Source of the DNA: Tritrichomonas foetus
Taxonomy: Eukaryota; Parabasalia; Tritrichomonadida; Tritrichomonadidae
NCBI GenBank assembly: GCA_001839685.1
Contig: MLAK01000785.1
Location: 26,625 to 36,871 of the forward strand
Length of the DNA: 10,247 bases
Reading direction: 5' to 3'
Translations under genes and position numbers: made by a program
Part shown: positions 7,207 through 10,247 of the stretch, in pieces
Position numbering within the stretch: the stretch's first letter is position 1
How the letters are laid out: each line of letters starts with the position of its first letter
Notes under the pieces: model-generated
The model's database searches: none
What the model was told of the DNA's origin: nothing
What the model saw: the letters and a program-made list of their open reading frames with translations, nothing else

Positions 7207-8210
7207 TGTGAATTCTCAGTGAAATGAGATTTCATTGAAATTCATATTCGATGAAGTGAAAATTGATAAAGAATAATTTTTCAGAAAATGAAACGATATC
7301 CTTGAAAAATAATAAAATTGCTCTCAATTTTTACTTAATATTCAATAAATTAATAAAACACATTGAATATGGCCATATGACTCGTATTTCCAACACTATT
7401 TGAAAAAATAATTAGCTCACAAAAAAGTTCCCGCTATTCTGAAAACAAATTTATCCGATGCTATGAAGTGATATCACTTTCCAGCGGCTATCCTTCCATC
7501 GATATCGAGGGTATTAACAATCCTCATTAAAATTATATATTATCATTTATACTGTTAGATTATATATGGCTTAAAATAACTGAAAAAATCAAAACTACCC
7601 GAGATAAACTCGATATAAAATCTCATTAAGTGAACGATAGAAAATAATCATAACACATCGTTAGGAAGATTAACCAGATCTCTAACGCGCAGAAAAGAGA
7701 AATAAAATGCACTCATAATAAAGACGCCTTTTAGAAATAATAAAATAATTCACAATATTCACAATATTTTGTTTGAAATATCGAAATACAATAACTAGTT
7801 ATTCACAAGCGAAATCGTTATTTCCCCAATATTTCATACCACAATTCTATGTTTCTTTTCGACTTCCATCGGTAGCAGATCAAAAAATAATCATCGTTTT
7901 TTAGGCAAAAAACTTCATGAAAAATGACAGACAATCGTTTAGTTGAGCTTTCTCTTCATAAATTCCAAAAGTTGTTAACCAAAAATTAATCAAATTATAA
8001 ACTTAATTTTTATAATGGAATTAATAACATCAAACTTATTTAGATAGCATATTATTATCTAAAAGATAACAATAAGGTTGGTGTGTGGAAAGCGGAATGA
8101 TTCATGGTTGAGATGTATTGTACCCGGGATTTGAGTTTAGCTGACCAAATATAAATCGGTTATTAAATAAACATTTGAATATTTTCTATGGATATATTAA
8201 ATTCTAGATA
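7207..8210. other. AT-rich intergenic DNA, no gene seen
   Basis: About 1 kb between the divergent peroxiredoxin and PRMT5 starts. I see no convincing reading frame, tRNA or other RNA gene. There is a 14-bp palindrome aagtgatatcactt (7466-7479) followed by tcgatatcga. A slightly GC-richer stretch (about 8075-8145) has stops in all three plus-strand frames and no recognisable product. No TCAYTW motif is found within 40 nt of the PRMT5 start, unlike the Inr-bearing genes here. Confidence 0.55.
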
Positions 8211-8825
8211 ATGGATAGATTAGGTTTAATTTGTCAATCACTTAGGGATTATATCTATTTTAAGGAAAATAATTTCGAAAATAGGGCATATTTTCCCTTT
8301 ATTGTCCCAATAAACTCATTAAAAGATTCTTTAGGAGATCAATTTTTAGCCAACACATCAAAAAGAAAATGCAGATTAAGTACGATTATTGATATTTATA
8401 ACAATGAAGATTTGGAATTTTGTGTTTATTTGTCTATTGATGAATGTTATTTCACAATTCCAGAAGATATTTCCATCACCAATTTATTTGAATTTGCATC
8501 CAAAATAATGGATCATATTTCAACGTATCCACATATAAAGTTTATTGCTTTTATTGATGATTATTTTATTTGGTATAAGCTGAAAAAGTTGTGCAATTTT
8601 CATTCTAATCTTTTGGTATGTCCAACACTCTCACTTGACTATACAAAATGTGTTATCTGGAAAACATCTTCTCTTCGGAGTTTTATATTAACACCTGGTC
8701 ATTTTTTAGCAGACTATTCGTTAACTTCCAATCATGCTCAGTTCATTCGGGAATTGTGCATGAGAAACTCTTGTGTTTATTTAAAATGTAACAATGATGA
8801 AATTAAATATATGATTGATAATTAA
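8211..8825 (+). CDS. PRMT5-like methyltransferase, N-terminal TIM-barrel part (frame broken)
   Basis: 204 residues matching the N-terminal TIM-barrel half of PRMT5. The best match by eye is residues 118-195, from FIWYKLKKLCNF to VYLKCN, which follows the human segment around its WMWWHNFRTLC motif, including a Trp before the loop that leads into the LTSNHAQF helix. An upstream in-frame TAG at 8205-8207 fixes the start at 8211, and the first 35 residues resemble the opening strand and helix of the PRMT5 barrel, so the N-terminus is probably complete. The frame stops at TAA (8823-8825) just after coding IKYMID, the same residues with which the downstream part (8900-9922) opens. Alone, this fragment lacks all methyltransferase motifs. 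It is either half of an interrupted gene or a pseudogene. No Inr-like motif precedes it. Confidence 0.72.
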   Translation: MDRLGLICQSLRDYIYFKENNFENRAYFPFIVPINSLKDSLGDQFLANTSKRKCRLSTIIDIYNNEDLEFCVYLSIDECYFTIPEDISITNLFEFASKIMDHISTYPHIKFIAFIDDYFIWYKLKKLCNFHSNLLVCPTLSLDYTKCVIWKTSSLRSFILTPGHFLADYSLTSNHAQFIRELCMRNSCVYLKCNNDEIKYMIDN

Positions 8826-8909
8826 CATTACTTCTGAGTCTTATCAATCATATATTTAATTGTTTTATCAAATGGAAATTAGATAAAACAATTAAATATA
8901 TGATTGATA
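8821..8909 (+). repeat. 89-bp hairpin insertion bounded by 20-bp direct repeat inside PRMT5
   Basis: The 20-mer aattaaatatatgattgata occurs at 8801-8820 and again at 8890-8909, 89 bp apart. Between them, 8842-8869 is the perfect reverse complement of 8882-8909, giving a 28-bp stem with a 12-nt loop (8870-8881). The first direct-repeat copy can also pair with 8842-8861. Since 89 leaves a remainder of 2 modulo 3, the insertion shifts the frame. Subtracting exactly 89 bp anywhere across the repeat joins the two PRMT5 frames. No GTAYGT donor and no ACTAAC/ACACAG-type acceptor lies at the borders. Possible origins: template-switch mutation, a small foldback element, or an assembly error. Confidence 0.9.
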
Positions 8910-9922
8910 CTCTATTAAATATTATTCATGCCTCGCCTGTTTCTCAATTTTTAACTGAATTTAATCTCCCAATGGATACAATTGGCGTGAATCTTCCGTC
9001 TTATGCTTATGAAATATTTGAGGCAGATCGAATGAAATATAAATTGTTTTTCCTTGCTATTTCGAAATCAATTTTGGCAATTAACAAGCCTAAAGATAAA
9101 ATAATTCTTGCTGTATTGGGTGCTGGTCGTGGCCCACTTGTTGATTGTGCCATAAAAGCAGGAATTAAACATATTTATGGCATTGAAAAAAATCACATAG
9201 CAATGAATTTTCTAAAACAGAAAAAAGAAAAAGAGTGGAAAGAATATGACATTATACTATTTGAAAAAGATATTAGAGAAATAGAAAATATTACAGATAT
9301 AAAAGGTCATGATTTAGAAAAGGCCGATATTATTGTTTCTGAACTTTTGGGAAGTTTAGGTGATAATGAACTTGCTCCAGAAATTTTGAGACAATATGAA
9401 CATATTGGAAAAACTAATTGTGCAATGATCCCCAATAATTTTTCGTCAATTTTGGTTCCAATAATGTCAGAATTCTTATGGTCTAAAGCCTTTAATGAAT
9501 CAAAGCTCAATAAAATTTTAATAATTCATTTAAATGCTTCAATTTTCTTATCAGAACCAAAACAATGCTTTGAATTTGTATATCCAGGTGAAAATATTCT
9601 CTATAAAACTATAACAATGGATTTTCTTGTAAAAACTAATGCAACATGTCATGGATTTGGTGGATGGTTCGTTTCTACTCTTTTTGATGATATTACAATG
9701 ACTACTTCACCAATTGATGGCACTAATGACCTTTTTAGTTGGGCTCCAGTTTTCTTACCTATTGATCAACCTTTTCTTGTTCAAACAGGTGATAGAATCA
9801 CTCTTACGATCAAAAGAAAAGGAAATAACAAAATTGTATGGTATGAATGGGCTGTATTTAACCCTGTTATTACAGCAATACAGAATGCGGGAGGATCTTC
9901 ATATTCAATGAAGTTGTATTAG
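8900..9922 (+). CDS. PRMT5-type protein arginine methyltransferase, catalytic part
   Basis: 340 residues covering the Rossmann and beta-barrel domains of PRMT5, the type II enzyme that makes symmetric dimethylarginine from S-adenosylmethionine on histones and Sm proteins. Visible motifs: YEIF at 37-40 (Tyr and Phe match human Y324/F327, the Phe typical of PRMT5); SAM-binding GAGRGPL at 74-80; acidic E96 in YGIEKN; the double-E loop SELLGSLGDNELAPE with E148 and E157 (human E435/E444); FSWAP with W281; and the C-terminal VWYEWAV block near 313-319. Every catalytic residue I can place is intact. The frame stays open upstream to 8822, so this ATG may only be an internal Met: residues 1-3 lie in the duplicated 20-bp repeat. 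With the 89-bp insert removed, the whole gene would be 540 residues against 637 in human. A TAAA at 9936-9939 may be the poly(A) signal. Confidence 0.88.
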   Translation: MIDTLLNIIHASPVSQFLTEFNLPMDTIGVNLPSYAYEIFEADRMKYKLFFLAISKSILAINKPKDKIILAVLGAGRGPLVDCAIKAGIKHIYGIEKNHIAMNFLKQKKEKEWKEYDIILFEKDIREIENITDIKGHDLEKADIIVSELLGSLGDNELAPEILRQYEHIGKTNCAMIPNNFSSILVPIMSEFLWSKAFNESKLNKILIIHLNASIFLSEPKQCFEFVYPGENILYKTITMDFLVKTNATCHGFGGWFVSTLFDDITMTTSPIDGTNDLFSWAPVFLPIDQPFLVQTGDRITLTIKRKGNNKIVWYEWAVFNPVITAIQNAGGSSYSMKLY

Positions 9923-10152
9923 AGAAAATTTTATTTAAAAATTCATGATATTTTTTCTATAGACTCTTTTTTTTCTCAACTTGTTGAAATACAGATTGAA
10001 ATTGAGTGTTTCAGAAGGTATAGAAAGAGAACTGAAATTTATACTAAAATAAATAAAACCCATAGCCTAATTAATAGCGCATAACCACACCAAGAACTCA
10101 TAAATGAATCAATAAATTACATTTAGCACCTTTGATCAAAGCGTCACTAAAC
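9923..10152. other. AT-rich 3' flank of PRMT5, no gene seen
   Basis: About 230 bp after the PRMT5 stop with no reading frame or RNA gene that I can support. It grades into the A-rich tandem array that follows. Confidence 0.5.
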
Positions 10153-10247
10153 GAAGAAACTAAAACAAAAAACTAAATCAAAGAAACTAAAACAAAGAAA
10201 TTATAACAAAGAAGCCAAAACAAAGAAACCAAATCAAAGAAACCAAA
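10153..10247. repeat. Degenerate 14-bp tandem repeat at right edge
   Basis: Seven successive copies of a unit close to aaagaaactaaaac begin at 10153, 10167 (13 bp), 10180, 10194, 10208, 10222 and 10236, the last cut by the window end. Copies differ at several positions (ct/cc/tt in the middle, aaac/aatc at the end), so this array is older or less homogenised than the perfect one at the left edge. It continues beyond the window. Confidence 0.9.

Noticed and set aside
8075..8145. Possible RNA gene in a slightly GC-richer stretch before PRMT5
   Set aside because: No tRNA A/B boxes, no cloverleaf and no recognisable snRNA motif on either strand.
8821..8909. The PRMT5 insert as a spliceosomal intron
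   Set aside because: The only cuts that keep the frame through the repeat fall within AATTAAATATATGATTGATA, which has no GT or AG pair at matching ends, and no GTAYGT or ACTAAC-type signal is nearby.
8821..8909. The PRMT5 insert as a standard transposon with target-site duplication
   Set aside because: It is very short, has no internal coding capacity, a 20-bp duplication is unusually long for DNA elements, and one inverted arm is made of target sequence itself. Template switching fits better.

Overview
This window is eukaryotic nuclear DNA and is best explained as coming from a parabasalid (trichomonad), most likely a Tritrichomonas-like species. The evidence: genes are intronless and closely packed on both strands. 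Start codons lie only about 10-25 nt behind TCAYTW initiator-like (Inr) motifs. A ribosomal-protein gene instead carries what look like the M3 (AGCGGTTA / AACGGTTT) and M5 (CCTTT) promoter elements described for Trichomonas vaginalis. The two highly expressed genes end in a stop codon fused to UAAA, the trichomonad poly(A) signal. Ubiquitin is of the divergent trichomonad type. Species assignment is inference; no rRNA is present.

Layout. 1-202: perfect 16-bp minisatellite running off the left edge. 294-770 (-): GC-rich, proline-rich protein with a C-terminal UBA domain. 804-1933: AT-rich DNA with no gene. 1934-4741 (-): 935-aa EF-hand plus WD40-repeat protein. 4742-4922: divergent promoter region. 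4923-5534 (+): 203-aa coiled-coil protein of unknown family. 5787-6239 (+): ubiquitin-eS31 (S27a) fusion with an M3/M5-type promoter. 6240-6594: 3' ends of convergent genes. 6595-7194 (-): typical 2-Cys peroxiredoxin. 7207-8210: AT-rich DNA with no gene. 8211-9922 (+): a PRMT5-type arginine methyltransferase split into two reading frames by an 89-bp insertion that makes a 28-bp perfect hairpin and is bounded by a 20-bp direct repeat. 10153-10247: degenerate 14-bp minisatellite running off the right edge. Repeats at both edges suggest this may be a whole contig broken at repeats.

Functional picture. The genes do not form one pathway. Three touch general cell maintenance: ribosome plus ubiquitin supply, ubiquitin binding, and peroxide removal. 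The EF-hand/WD40 protein resembles calcium-responsive WD proteins often associated with cilia or flagella. Codon and base composition fall into two classes: ubiquitin-S27a, peroxiredoxin and the UBA gene are clearly richer in G+C than the AT-rich WD40, coiled-coil and PRMT5 genes. The most unusual object is the interrupted PRMT5 gene. Removing exactly one repeat-to-repeat unit (89 bp) would restore a continuous 540-residue frame, yet the insert has no trichomonad splice signals.
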